Both the position numbers and the translations under genes were made by a program. A model generated the notes under the pieces. The model worked only from the letters and a program-made list of their open reading frames with translations. It made no database searches and was not told where the DNA came from. Shown piece by piece: positions 4,412-10,533 of a DNA stretch of 10,533 nucleotides (the stretch's first letter is position 1; the number at the start of each line of letters is the position of its first letter). Where the stretch lies: the NCBI GenBank assembly GCA_021202245.1, contig JAJQDK010000120.1:1-10533 (forward strand), written 5' to 3'. Source of the stretch: Clostridiales bacterium (GTDB lineage Bacteria > Bacillota > Clostridia > Oscillospirales > Acutalibacteraceae).

Positions 4412-7045
4412 TTATTTTGCTTTGTCGTTTACGGCAGCCTGCGCAGCGGCAAGACGAGCAATCGGCACACGGAAGGGTGAGCAGGATACATAGTCAAGGC
4501 CGATCTTGTGGCAGAACTCAACAGAGGACGGATCGCCGCCGTGCTCACCACAGATACCTACGTGAAGCTTGTTGTTTACGGGCTTGCCGAGCTTGATAGC
4601 TGTTTCCATAAGCTTGCCAACGCCTGTCTGATCGAGCTTAGCAAACGGATCGTTCTCAAAGATTTTTGCATCATAGTAAGCATCGAGGAACTTGCCTGCA
4701 TCATCTCTTGAGAAGCCGAAGGTCATCTGAGTAAGGTCGTTTGTGCCGAAGCAGAAGAAGTCAGCCTCGGTAGCAATCTCGTCGGCTGTGAGAGCAGCTC
4801 TCGGAATTTCAATCATTGTGCCAACCTCGTACTCAAGCTCAATGCCTGCGGCAGCGATTTCAGCGTCTGCTGTTTCAACAACAATCTTCTTAACGTATTT
4901 AAGCTCCTTAACCTCGCATACGAGAGGAATCATAATTTCGGGCTTAACAGTCCAGTCGGGATGAGCCTTCTGAACATTGATAGCGGCACGGATAACTGCC
5001 TTTGTCTGCATTCTTGCAATTTCGGGATATGTTACTGCAAGACGGCAGCCGCGATGTCCCATCATCGGGTTGAATTCGTGGAGTGAAGAGATGAGAGCCT
5101 TGATGTCCTCAACGGATTTGCCCTGAGCATCTGCAAGCTTCTGAATGTCTGCTTCCTCTGTGGGAACAAACTCGTGGAGAGGCGGATCGAGGAATCTGAT
5201 TGTAACGGGGTTGCCTTCAAGAGCTTCGTAGAGAGCCTCAAAGTCGCCCTGCTGATAGGGAAGAATCTTCTCAAGAGCAGCTTCTCTTTCTTCAACGGTA
5301 TCCGAGCAGATCATCTCTCTGAATGCAGCGATTCTGTCCTCTTCAAAGAACATATGCTCTGTACGGCAAAGACCGATGCCCTCGGCGCCGAGCTCACGAG
5401 CCTTTTTAGCATCGGCAGGTGTATCTGCGTTTGTTCTTACCTTAAGTGTTCTGTATTTGTCGGCCCAGGACATAATTCTGCCGAACTCGCCTGCGATTGT
5501 AGCGTCAACCGTAGGAATTACGCCGTCATAGATGTTGCCTGTTGAGCCGTCGATTGAAATGTAATCTCCCTCGTGGAATTCCTTGCCTGCCAAAGTGAAT
5601 TTCTTGTTTTCCTCGTCCATAGTGATATCACCGCAGCCGGATACACAGCAGGTACCCATTCCGCGCGCAACAACTGCTGCGTGAGATGTCATACCGCCTC
5701 TGACTGTGAGGATACCCTGAGAAGCCTTCATACCTGTGATGTCCTCGGGAGAGGTTTCAAGACGAACAAGAACAACCTTTTCGCCCTTAGCATTCCACTC
5801 TTCAGCGTCCTCTGCAGTGAATACTACCTTACCGCAGGCAGCGCCCGGAGAAGCGCCGAGACCCTTGCCCATGGGAGTTGCAGCCTTAAGAGCGGCAGCG
5901 TCAAACTGGGGATGGAGAAGTGTGTCAAGGTTACGGGGATCGATCATAGCAACTGCTTCTTCTTCGGTTCTCATACCCTCGTCAACGAGGTTGCAGGCAA
6001 TCTTCAAAGCAGCCTGAGCTGTTCTCTTGCCGTTTCTTGTCTGGAGCATATAGAGCTTTTTGTTTTCAACTGTGAACTCCATATCCTGCATATCTCTGTA
6101 GTGGTTTTCAAGCGTCTGACAAACCTGCTGGAACTGCTCGAAAGCCTCAGGAAACTCTTCTGCCATCTTTGCGATAGGCATAGGAGTACGAACGCCTGCA
6201 ACAACATCCTCGCCCTGTGCGTTGATAAGGAACTCGCCCATAAGCTTCTTTTCGCCTGTAGCGGGATCTCTTGTAAATGCAACGCCGGTTCCGCAGTCGT
6301 CGCCCATATTACCGAATGCCATAGACTGTACGTTTACGGCTGTACCCCAAGAATAGGGAATATCGTTGTCACGGCGATATACGTTTGCACGGGGGTTGTC
6401 CCAGGAACGGAATACTGCCTTAACGGCGCCCATTAACTGCTCCTTGGGATCGTCGGGGAAGTCCTGACCGATTTTTGCTTTATATTCAGCCTTGAACTGT
6501 GAAGAAAGCTCTTTGAGGTCCTCAGCGGTAAGCTCAACGTCGTAAGTAACGCCTCTCTCAGCCTTCATCTTGTCAATAAGCTCTTCAAAGTACTTTTTGC
6601 CGACCTCCATAACAACGTCGGAGTACATCTGAATAAATCTTCTGTAGCAGTCCCAAGCCCAACGGGGGTTGCCGGACTTCTCTGCAATTACGTTTACAAC
6701 TGTTTCGTTAAGACCGAGGTTGAGGATAGTATCCATCATACCGGGCATTGAAGCTCTTGCACCCGAACGAACCGAAACGAGGAGCGGATTTTCCTTATCG
6801 CCGAACTTCTTGCCGGTGATTTCTTCCATCTTTTCGATGTACTCGTTAATCTGACCCTGAATTTCGTCATTGATTTCTCTGCCGTCCTCATAATACTGAG
6901 TACAAGCTTCCGTTGTAATAGTGAAGCCCTGGGGAACAGGAAGTCCTAAGCCTGTCATTTCTGCAAGGTTAGCACCCTTACCGCCGAGAAGCTCACGCAT
7001 GTTAGCATTACCTTCAGTAAAAAGGTATACCCATTTGTTTGCCAT
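4412..7045 (-). CDS. ppdK: Pyruvate, phosphate dikinase
   Basis: An 877-residue enzyme, full length for the family, interconverting pyruvate + ATP + Pi and PEP + AMP + PPi. In anaerobes it often works in glycolysis or PEP resynthesis. The N-terminal ATP-grasp domain includes G-G-K-G-A-N-L-A-E-M and S-V-R-S-G-A-R-A-S-M-P-G-M-M-D-T. The swivelling phosphohistidine domain has G-G-M-T-S-H-A-A-V-V-A-R with the catalytic H455. The C-terminal PEP/pyruvate barrel has G-H-R-G-C-R and G-I-C-G-E-H-G-G-D with the catalytic C832. These positions agree with the Clostridium symbiosum enzyme (H455, C831). The start at 7045 is chosen because AGGAGG lies nine bases upstream and the protein begins M-A-N-K-W-V-Y, the usual N-terminus. 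The open frame extends upstream to 7141, but those residues do not fit the family. Monocistronic. Confidence 0.97.
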   Translation of the reverse strand: MANKWVYLFTEGNANMRELLGGKGANLAEMTGLGLPVPQGFTITTEACTQYYEDGREINDEIQGQINEYIEKMEEITGKKFGDKENPLLVSVRSGARASMPGMMDTILNLGLNETVVNVIAEKSGNPRWAWDCYRRFIQMYSDVVMEVGKKYFEELIDKMKAERGVTYDVELTAEDLKELSSQFKAEYKAKIGQDFPDDPKEQLMGAVKAVFRSWDNPRANVYRRDNDIPYSWGTAVNVQSMAFGNMGDDCGTGVAFTRDPATGEKKLMGEFLINAQGEDVVAGVRTPMPIAKMAEEFPEAFEQFQQVCQTLENHYRDMQDMEFTVENKKLYMLQTRNGKRTAQAALKIACNLVDEGMRTEEEAVAMIDPRNLDTLLHPQFDAAALKAATPMGKGLGASPGAACGKVVFTAEDAEEWNAKGEKVVLVRLETSPEDITGMKASQGILTVRGGMTSHAAVVARGMGTCCVSGCGDITMDEENKKFTLAGKEFHEGDYISIDGSTGNIYDGVIPTVDATIAGEFGRIMSWADKYRTLKVRTNADTPADAKKARELGAEGIGLCRTEHMFFEEDRIAAFREMICSDTVEEREAALEKILPYQQGDFEALYEALEGNPVTIRFLDPPLHEFVPTEEADIQKLADAQGKSVEDIKALISSLHEFNPMMGHRGCRLAVTYPEIARMQTKAVIRAAINVQKAHPDWTVKPEIMIPLVCEVKELKYVKKIVVETADAEIAAAGIELEYEVGTMIEIPRAALTADEIATEADFFCFGTNDLTQMTFGFSRDDAGKFLDAYYDAKIFENDPFAKLDQTGVGKLMETAIKLGKPVNNKLHVGICGEHGGDPSSVEFCHKIGLDYVSCSPFRVPIARLAAAQAAVNDKAK

Positions 7046-7167
7046 TTTGGTAATCCTCCTAAAATAATAAAATATATACGGCTGTGGCGGCGATTCAGCC
7101 TGTTTAATTCGGAACAAAGCCCGATAAAGCTCGCTTAACACTGCCTGCTTGTATAAGCCTGATAGTT

Positions 7168-7173
7168 ATTATA
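7168..7173 (-). promoter_or_regulatory. Possible -10 box for ppdK
   Basis: On the minus strand a perfect TATAAT lies about 120 bases before the ppdK ATG. No good -35 hexamer is seen 16-18 bases upstream, so recognition would need an activator or another element. The leader from here to the start codon is long for a simple gene. The AT-rich stretch 7195-7250 lies upstream and could act as an UP element. Confidence 0.35.
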
Positions 7174-7300
7174 TCAAAGTTTAGCAAAAATAGCTATATT
7201 TTTTTGAAAATTTTTCATATAAAAAAACAAGTTTAATTTTTGCGATTATTGTATAAATCGTTTAAAATGCTTACAAATATCGCTTTTTTGTAAATTTTAC

Positions 7301-7328
7301 TTGAAATTTGCGGAATTTATGCGATAAT
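7301..7328 (+). promoter_or_regulatory. Promoter of the glmU-like/prs/pth genes
   Basis: TTGAAA (7301-7306) and GATAAT (7323-7328) are separated by 16 bases, with AT-rich DNA upstream. Transcription should start near 7335, leaving a leader of about 120 nt before the ATG at 7458. A weaker candidate (TTGCGA-17-TAAAAT) lies about 55 bases upstream. Confidence 0.5.
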
Positions 7329-7349
7329 AATATTGTCTGTAAGTGTGCG

Positions 7350-7424
7350 GTGAGTTGAAAGCTCACACGTTTTTACGGAGTTAATCTAAGGCGCAGTGAG
7401 CTTATCCTGCACTGCTTGGATTAA
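7350..7424 (+). other. Structured leader RNA of the glmU-like gene (two hairpins)
   Basis: The first hairpin is GTGAGT (7350-7355) with GCTCAC (7361-7366), followed within three bases by TTTTT (7370-7374), so it resembles a weak terminator. The second is larger: 7381-7389 with 7416-7424 (9 bp, one G·T), a 3-base bulge, then GCAGTG (7393-7398) with CACTGC (7410-7415), and an 11-base loop. It ends 33 bases before the start codon. I do not recognise it as a known riboswitch. Confidence 0.45.
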
Positions 7425-7457
7425 AAACAAATTAAAGAAAAGCTCAGAGGAAAAAAT

Positions 7458-8213
7458 ATGAGTAACTGTGCAATTATACTTGCCGGAGGAGAGGGCAAGC
7501 GTATGAAATCCGATAAGCCCAAGACTCTTTCCGAGGTGCTCGGTCAGCCGATGCTTATGTGGGTTATTTCTGCGCTGAAAAATGCGGGAATTGATGATAT
7601 ATGCGTTGTAAAGGGATACAAAAAGGAATGTGTAGAGGAATTTTTAAATTCCCTCGATTTCAACGTGGAAAGCGTATTTCAGGCTGAACGCCTGGGCACC
7701 GGACACGCCGTTATGACGGCTGAGGAATTTTTGAAAAAGCACGACGGCAACACGGTAATCCTCAACGGCGACGCCCCATTTATGGACAGCAAAACAATTA
7801 AAAGCTCGCTTGCGCAGCATACAAACGACGGCTGCGCCGCAACGGTAATTTCTGCAAATGTAAGCGACCCGACGGGCTATGGCAGAATTGTGCGTGACGA
7901 GAGCGGAAGCGTAAGGGCAATCGTTGAACAAAAGGATGCGGACGAGCAAACGCTGAAGATAACCGAGGTAAATTCGGGCGGCTTTTGGTTTGACGTGCAA
8001 AAGCTGCTTTCGGTGTTGCACAGAATAAAATCGGACAATAACGCCGGGGAATATTATCTTCCCGACGCGCTCAAGCTTTTGATTGAGGACGGTCAGAGGG
8101 TAGGAGCATTCACTGTGGAAAACAGCGACACGGTGCTCGGCGCCAACGACCCGGCTCAGCTTGAGGAGCTTAATCAAATTGCCGAAGATAAGGGATATAC
8201 CTGTTTATTATAA
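7458..8213 (+). CDS. glmU: GlmU N-terminal-type nucleotidyltransferase (UDP-GlcNAc pyrophosphorylase domain only)
   Basis: A 251-residue protein matching the uridylyltransferase half of GlmU, which makes UDP-GlcNAc from GlcNAc-1-phosphate and UTP. Visible motifs are L-A-G-G-E-G-K-R-M-K-S (8-18), G-T-G-H-A (80-84), the metal-binding L-N-G-D-A-P (102-107), G-Y-G-R-I-V (140-145), V-E-Q-K-D-A, E-V-N-S-G-G-F-W-F and G-A-N-D-P-A-Q-L near the end. Bifunctional GlmU is about 450 residues, with a left-handed beta-helix acetyltransferase C-terminus. This protein stops straight after the linker helix, and no acetyltransferase sequence follows in any frame before prs. Either it is specialised for uridylyl transfer with the acetyltransferase elsewhere, or it uses another sugar phosphate. 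The symbol is therefore tentative. The position upstream of prs and pth fits the Firmicutes glmU locus. AGAGGA lies seven bases before the ATG. Confidence 0.85.
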   Translation: MSNCAIILAGGEGKRMKSDKPKTLSEVLGQPMLMWVISALKNAGIDDICVVKGYKKECVEEFLNSLDFNVESVFQAERLGTGHAVMTAEEFLKKHDGNTVILNGDAPFMDSKTIKSSLAQHTNDGCAATVISANVSDPTGYGRIVRDESGSVRAIVEQKDADEQTLKITEVNSGGFWFDVQKLLSVLHRIKSDNNAGEYYLPDALKLLIEDGQRVGAFTVENSDTVLGANDPAQLEELNQIAEDKGYTCLL

Positions 8214-8231
8214 CTTGTGCAAAGATGTCCC

Positions 8232-8314
8232 CCCGCCTCTAAAGCGGCGGGTGCCATTCATCATTTCAGTGGGAGTTGTAATCTCCCGCTGAAACACTGA
8301 GGAGCTAACGCTCC
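8232..8314 (+). repeat. Cluster of three hairpins, possible remnant of an IS200/IS605-like element end or interspersed palindrome
   Basis: Three stems follow one another in the spacer after the glmU-like gene: CCCGCC (8232-8237) with GGCGGG (8246-8251); a 12-bp stem 8264-8275 with 8283-8294 (one G·T) around a 7-base loop; and GGAGC (8301-8305) with GCTCC (8310-8314) around TAAC. No T-run follows any of them. The series of GC-rich hairpins resembles the non-coding right end of some IS200/IS605-type elements in Clostridia, but no transposase or tnpB is present. The resemblance is from memory. Confidence 0.4.
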
Positions 8315-8336
8315 CCTTTGCAAGTTGCAATCTATC

Positions 8337-8373
8337 GCAAGCTCTGTTTCAAGCGAGCTTGACAGAGCGTTGC
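8337..8373 (+). other. Long hairpin in the prs leader, overlapping a possible prs promoter
   Basis: GCAA (8337-8340) pairs with TTGC (8370-8373), GCTCTGT (8341-8347) with ACAGAGC (8362-8368), and CAAG (8350-8353) with CTTG (8358-8361), with small bulges and a CGAG loop: 15 base pairs in all. A perfect TTGACA at 8359-8364 lies within the right arm and could be a -35 box, but the best -10 at a normal distance is poor (TAAATC, 8381-8386). A TATAAT at 8390-8395 is too close to the ribosome binding site. So prs may rely mostly on the upstream promoter. Confidence 0.4.
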
Positions 8374-8416
8374 TCCGATTTAAATCATTTATAATCATAA
8401 AAAAGGAGTTATTACA

Positions 8417-9376
8417 ATGAATTTTCACGGTAAGGACATCAAAATTTTCACCGGCAGTTCAAATGTGGACGTCGCTCAGGGAATTGCGGGCTGTTTGGGA
8501 CTTCCGCTCGGAAAAAGCGACTGCGCTCATTTTTCCGACGGCGAGATTGCGGTATCGCTTCACGAGTCCGTAAGAGGCAGCGACTGCTTTATTGTTCAGT
8601 CTACCTGTACGCCCGTTAATGACAATTTGATGGAAATGCTTATTATGATTGATGCAATGAAACGTGCTTCCGCCGCAAGAATTACTGCTGTTATGCCATA
8701 TTTCGGCTATGCAAGACAGGACAGAAAGGCCAAGGCGAGAGATCCGATTTCGGCAAAGCTCTGCGCAGATATTATTACAACGGCAGGTGCCGACCGTGTG
8801 CTTACGATGGATCTCCACGCTAATCAGATTCAGGGCTTTTTCAATATTCCCGTTGACCACCTTCACGGCGCGTCCCTGCTTGCCAACCATATGAAGGAGA
8901 AAATCGGCGGTAATTTTGACGACTATATTGTAGTTTCTCCCGACCTCGGCTCGGTAACACGTTCGAGGAATTTCGCTTCAAAAATCGGCACGGGACTGGC
9001 AATTATCGACAAGCGCAGACCCAAGGCAAACGTATGCGAGGTTATGAACATCATAGGCGACGCAAGGGGCAAAAAGGTTATTTTGGTTGACGATATGATT
9101 GACACCGCCGGCACGCTCTGCAACGCCACAAACGCAATAGTTGAAAAGGGCGGTGCAACCGAGGTTTATGCCTGCGCAACCCATGCGGTTCTTTCCGGCC
9201 CCGCCGTTGAGAGAATCAAAAACAGCGCAATCAAAGAGGTTGTCCTCCTTGACACCATTCCGGTTCCCGAGGAAAAGATGATTGACAAGTTCACAATTCT
9301 CCCTGTAGCTCCCACATTTGCCGAGGCTATTGCGAGAATTTATAACGATAAGCCGTTTACGGCAGCTTTCGGCTGA
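8417..9376 (+). CDS. prs: Ribose-phosphate pyrophosphokinase (PRPP synthetase, class I)
   Basis: A 319-residue enzyme of standard length that makes phosphoribosyl pyrophosphate from ribose-5-phosphate and ATP for purine, pyrimidine, NAD, histidine and tryptophan synthesis. Motifs in order: I-F-T-G-S-S-N near the N-terminus; F-S-D-G-E (39-43); the ATP-binding flexible loop Y-A-R-Q-D-R-K-A-K-A-R (98-108); D-L-H-A-N-Q-I-Q-G-F-F (132-142) with the metal histidine; and the PRPP loop V-I-L-V-D-D-M-I-D-T-A-G-T (221-233). The segment V-S-P-D-L-G-S-V-T-R-S-R (173-184) departs slightly from the common D-x-G-G-V-x-R-A form, but the key aspartate and arginine are kept. AGGAG lies eight bases before the ATG. 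Cytosolic homohexamer in the family. It is third-from-last among the + strand housekeeping features and shares orientation with the genes on both sides. Confidence 0.97.
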   Translation: MNFHGKDIKIFTGSSNVDVAQGIAGCLGLPLGKSDCAHFSDGEIAVSLHESVRGSDCFIVQSTCTPVNDNLMEMLIMIDAMKRASAARITAVMPYFGYARQDRKAKARDPISAKLCADIITTAGADRVLTMDLHANQIQGFFNIPVDHLHGASLLANHMKEKIGGNFDDYIVVSPDLGSVTRSRNFASKIGTGLAIIDKRRPKANVCEVMNIIGDARGKKVILVDDMIDTAGTLCNATNAIVEKGGATEVYACATHAVLSGPAVERIKNSAIKEVVLLDTIPVPEEKMIDKFTILPVAPTFAEAIARIYNDKPFTAAFG

Positions 9377-9460
9377 TAAAGCTGAAAAAACCGTCGGGAT
9401 TTTCGACACCGAGGTGCCGTTTTCTCGGATTAAACGGAGTAAAATGAAACAGCAAGCTCA

Positions 9461-9482
9461 GGCGGGTTTTGACAAACCCGCC
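9461..9482 (+). terminator. Hairpin between prs and pth, probable weak terminator
   Basis: GGCGGGTTT (9461-9469) pairs perfectly with AAACCCGCC (9474-9482) around TGAC. The following bases (GTATTTGCGTT) form only a poor T-tract. It lies 85 bases past the prs stop and 46 bases before the pth start, so it probably reduces read-through into pth or marks the 3' end of the prs message. The rest of the 152-base spacer shows no clear promoter. Confidence 0.5.
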
Positions 9483-9528
9483 GTATTTGCGTTGTATCGG
9501 TAAAGCTGAAAAGCGGAGAGGAATAAAA

Positions 9529-10122
9529 ATGTTCGGTAAAAATAAAATTACGGGGCCCGTGGAATATATTGTAGCAGGGCTCGGAAATCCCGATAAAAAA
9601 TATCAGCGCACCCGTCACAATACGGGCTGGATGGCGCTTGATTACATAGCCGAAAAATACGGCTGCAGGGTCAACAAAATCAAATTTAAGAGCTTTGTAG
9701 GGGAATGTAAAATCGGCTCGGCAAGGGTGATGCTGATGAAGCCGACAACCTATATGAACAACAGCGGTCAGGCTGTGGTTGAGGCGATGCGCTTTTATAA
9801 GCTTCCGCCCGAAAACGTGATTGTTATTTTTGACGATGTTTCGCTTGACGTGGGTAAAATGCGTATCCGCAAAAAGGGCAGCGACGGCGGTCAAAAGGGT
9901 ATGAGGAGCATAATTCACCTCAGCGGCAGCGACAGCTTTCCCCGCATAAAAATAGGAATAGGCGCAAAGCCGAATCCCGATTGGGAGCTTGCCGATTGGG
10001 TGCTTTCCAAATTTACCGACGGCGAGCTGAAAACGCTTGAAAATATGTTTGAAAACGCTGCTCAGGCAGTAGAGCTTATGACCGACGGCAAAACAGACCG
10101 TGCAATGAATATGTTTAACTGA
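9529..10122 (+). CDS. pth: Peptidyl-tRNA hydrolase
   Basis: A 197-residue protein, slightly longer at the N-terminus than the common 185-195. It cleaves peptidyl-tRNA released from stalled ribosomes, recycling tRNA in the cytosol. Visible motifs: V-A-G-L-G-N-P-D-K-K-Y-Q-R-T-R-H-N-T-G with catalytic H30; P-T-T-Y-M-N-N-S-G with N77; F-D-D-V with D103; and a G-S-D-G-G-Q-K-G-M-R-S-I-I helix. At the last site most bacterial enzymes have G-H-N-G, so the residues equivalent to E. coli H113 and N114 are Q122 and K123. GAGAGGA sits six bases before the chosen ATG. The frame is open back to a TTG at 9469, but that start would fall inside the upstream hairpin and is unlikely. The next gene at this locus in many Firmicutes is mfd, which would lie beyond the window. 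Confidence 0.95.
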   Translation: MFGKNKITGPVEYIVAGLGNPDKKYQRTRHNTGWMALDYIAEKYGCRVNKIKFKSFVGECKIGSARVMLMKPTTYMNNSGQAVVEAMRFYKLPPENVIVIFDDVSLDVGKMRIRKKGSDGGQKGMRSIIHLSGSDSFPRIKIGIGAKPNPDWELADWVLSKFTDGELKTLENMFENAAQAVELMTDGKTDRAMNMFN

Positions 10123-10212
10123 GCCGCCGGATAATTTAAACGGCAGCTTCTATAGTGCCGAAACGCAAAATTTACCACTGTGTACCGATGTGTAATTTTT
10201 TACTCGCCCATC

Positions 10213-10229
10213 CGTAGCGGCGGTCAGTG
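10213..10229. repeat. 17-bp direct repeat, copy 1 (truncated palindrome)
   Basis: CGTAGCGGCGGTCAGTG is identical to 10320-10336. In copy 2 it continues into the other arm of a palindrome, while here the sequence switches directly into the heptamer array, so this copy looks like an interrupted half of the same element. Confidence 0.6.
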
Positions 10230-10230
10230 G

Positions 10231-10265
10231 GGAGTGTGGAGTTTGGAGTTTGGAGTGTTGAGTTA
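10231..10265 (+). repeat. Heptanucleotide tandem array (about five units)
   Basis: The units are GGAGTGT, GGAGTTT, GGAGTTT, GGAGTGT and a decayed TGAGTTA. Four of the five share GGAGTKT. Short arrays of this kind occur between genes in clostridial genomes (from memory). No coding or hairpin role is evident. Confidence 0.65.
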
Positions 10266-10319
10266 AAAATATTATGCCGCAGCTTTCTTTGCGATGATAC
10301 GCTAAAATTATAACCCGTT

Positions 10320-10342
10320 CGTAGCGGCGGTCAGTGACCGCC
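10320..10342. repeat. 17-bp direct repeat, copy 2, within a GC-rich palindrome (REP-like)
   Basis: The 17 bases of copy 1 recur and run into GACCGCC, so GGCGGTC (10326-10332) pairs with GACCGCC (10336-10342) around AGT. An outer GCGGC/GCCGC pairing (10324-10328 with 10346-10350) is an alternative. It looks like an interspersed REP-type element. Confidence 0.55.
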
Positions 10343-10391
10343 ATTGCCGCAATGTATACCACTGTGTGCTGTCACTTGATGACCCACAACC

Positions 10392-10416
10392 TCGTAGGGG
10401 CGGATATTATCTGCCC
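10392..10416. repeat. GC-rich interspersed palindrome
   Basis: After CGTA, the arms GGGCGGAT (10398-10405) and ATCTGCCC (10409-10416) pair over 8 bp with one G·T, around ATT. The CGTAGGGGCGG opening followed by a complementary arm resembles repeats often seen between genes in gut Clostridia (from memory). It shares the CGTAG-GGCGG style with the copy at 10320-10342. Confidence 0.45.
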
Positions 10417-10533
10417 GAGGTAAAGGCAGATTATTTTAATTAAAAATAAAAATTTGATAAAATTTTATTCGTTTACCGTTAAATCAAAAATGGATAAAAA
10501 TAAATTATAGTTTTTATTAGGTTACACGGCGTT

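Larger units (their letters stand above)
10123..10533. other. Intergenic region without a convincing gene, rich in short repeats
   Basis: No frame here has a start with a ribosome binding site and protein-like composition. The left two thirds (10141-10416) hold short repeats: TACCACTGTGT at 10173-10183 and 10357-10367, the 17-bp repeat, the heptamer array and two palindromes, each listed separately. From 10430 to the end the DNA is very AT-rich and probably contains the upstream region of the next gene, but I cannot place a reliable promoter there. Confidence 0.6.

Noticed and set aside
5573..6436. 287-codon open frame on the + strand
   Set aside because: It is wholly antisense to ppdK, is rich in Cys, Ser and His, has no family motifs or convincing ribosome binding site, and is explained by the codon usage of the opposite strand.
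7046..7141. Upstream extension of the ppdK frame by 32 codons
   Set aside because: The extra residues do not fit the family, there is no ribosome binding site before them, and AGGAGG is well placed for the ATG at 7045.
8214..8416. Frameshifted GlmU acetyltransferase remnant
   Set aside because: Reading all frames after the stop gives no hexapeptide-repeat pattern, so the domain is absent and not broken here.
9469..9528. Upstream TTG start for pth
   Set aside because: It falls inside a hairpin and lacks a ribosome binding site; the ATG at 9529 gives the normal family length.
10213..10342. CRISPR-like repeat
   Set aside because: There are only two copies of a 17-bp palindromic unit, and the DNA between them includes a tandem array; no regular spacers or cas genes.
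10150..10362. 70-codon open frame on the minus strand
   Set aside because: It is made of the short repeats in this spacer, with no start signals or protein-like composition.

Overview
The window looks like chromosomal DNA from a low-to-moderate-GC Clostridia bacterium, most likely a gut Oscillospiraceae/Ruminococcaceae-type organism. The reasons are strong AGGAGG-type ribosome binding sites, AT-rich intergenic DNA with TTGACA/TATAAT-type promoters, the glmU-like/prs/pth gene order typical of Firmicutes, an 877-residue pyruvate phosphate dikinase, and short interspersed GC-rich palindromes in the spacers. This is judged from gene content and style; no database search was possible.

Left part (1-3844). 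The window opens inside the 3' end of a + strand gene whose tail (3-119) is repeated immediately downstream as a frameshifted remnant (127-220). A bidirectional hairpin terminator separates it from a leftward (minus) gene block. Read in its own direction, that block is: a metallo-beta-lactamase-fold-like protein with a degraded metal site (3486-2695), a pyridoxamine-phosphate-oxidase-like flavin domain fused to a 2x[4Fe-4S] ferredoxin domain (2630-2007), a zinc-type macrodomain ADP-ribosylhydrolase (2003-1224) and a class M, macrodomain-linked sirtuin (SirTM, 1279-389). The last three are packed with a 3-base gap and then a 56-base overlap. Across a 358-base divergent promoter region lies an HxlR-family regulator with a conserved N-terminal cysteine (3845-4180). 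The divergent region holds two well-formed promoters and several inverted repeats that look like HxlR operators. Together this reads as a redox-regulated ADP-ribosylation cassette. The lipoyl-carrier (GcvH-L) and LplA2 genes that accompany SirTM in staphylococci and streptococci are not in the operon.

Middle (4181-7457). Pyruvate phosphate dikinase (ppdK, minus strand, 7045-4412) ends at a hairpin terminator identical over 35 bases to the one after the sirtuin gene. A 412-base divergent intergenic region carries a -10-like element for ppdK and a good promoter followed by a structured leader of about 120 nt for the next operon.

Right part (7458-10533, + strand). A nucleotidyltransferase equal to only the N-terminal half of GlmU is followed by a spacer full of hairpins, then ribose-phosphate pyrophosphokinase (prs), a terminator-like hairpin, and peptidyl-tRNA hydrolase (pth). 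These are housekeeping functions: UDP-sugar/cell-wall precursor synthesis, PRPP supply, and recycling of peptidyl-tRNA. The last 411 bases hold no convincing gene, but contain several short repeats: a 17-bp direct repeat, a heptanucleotide tandem array, and two GC-rich palindromes.
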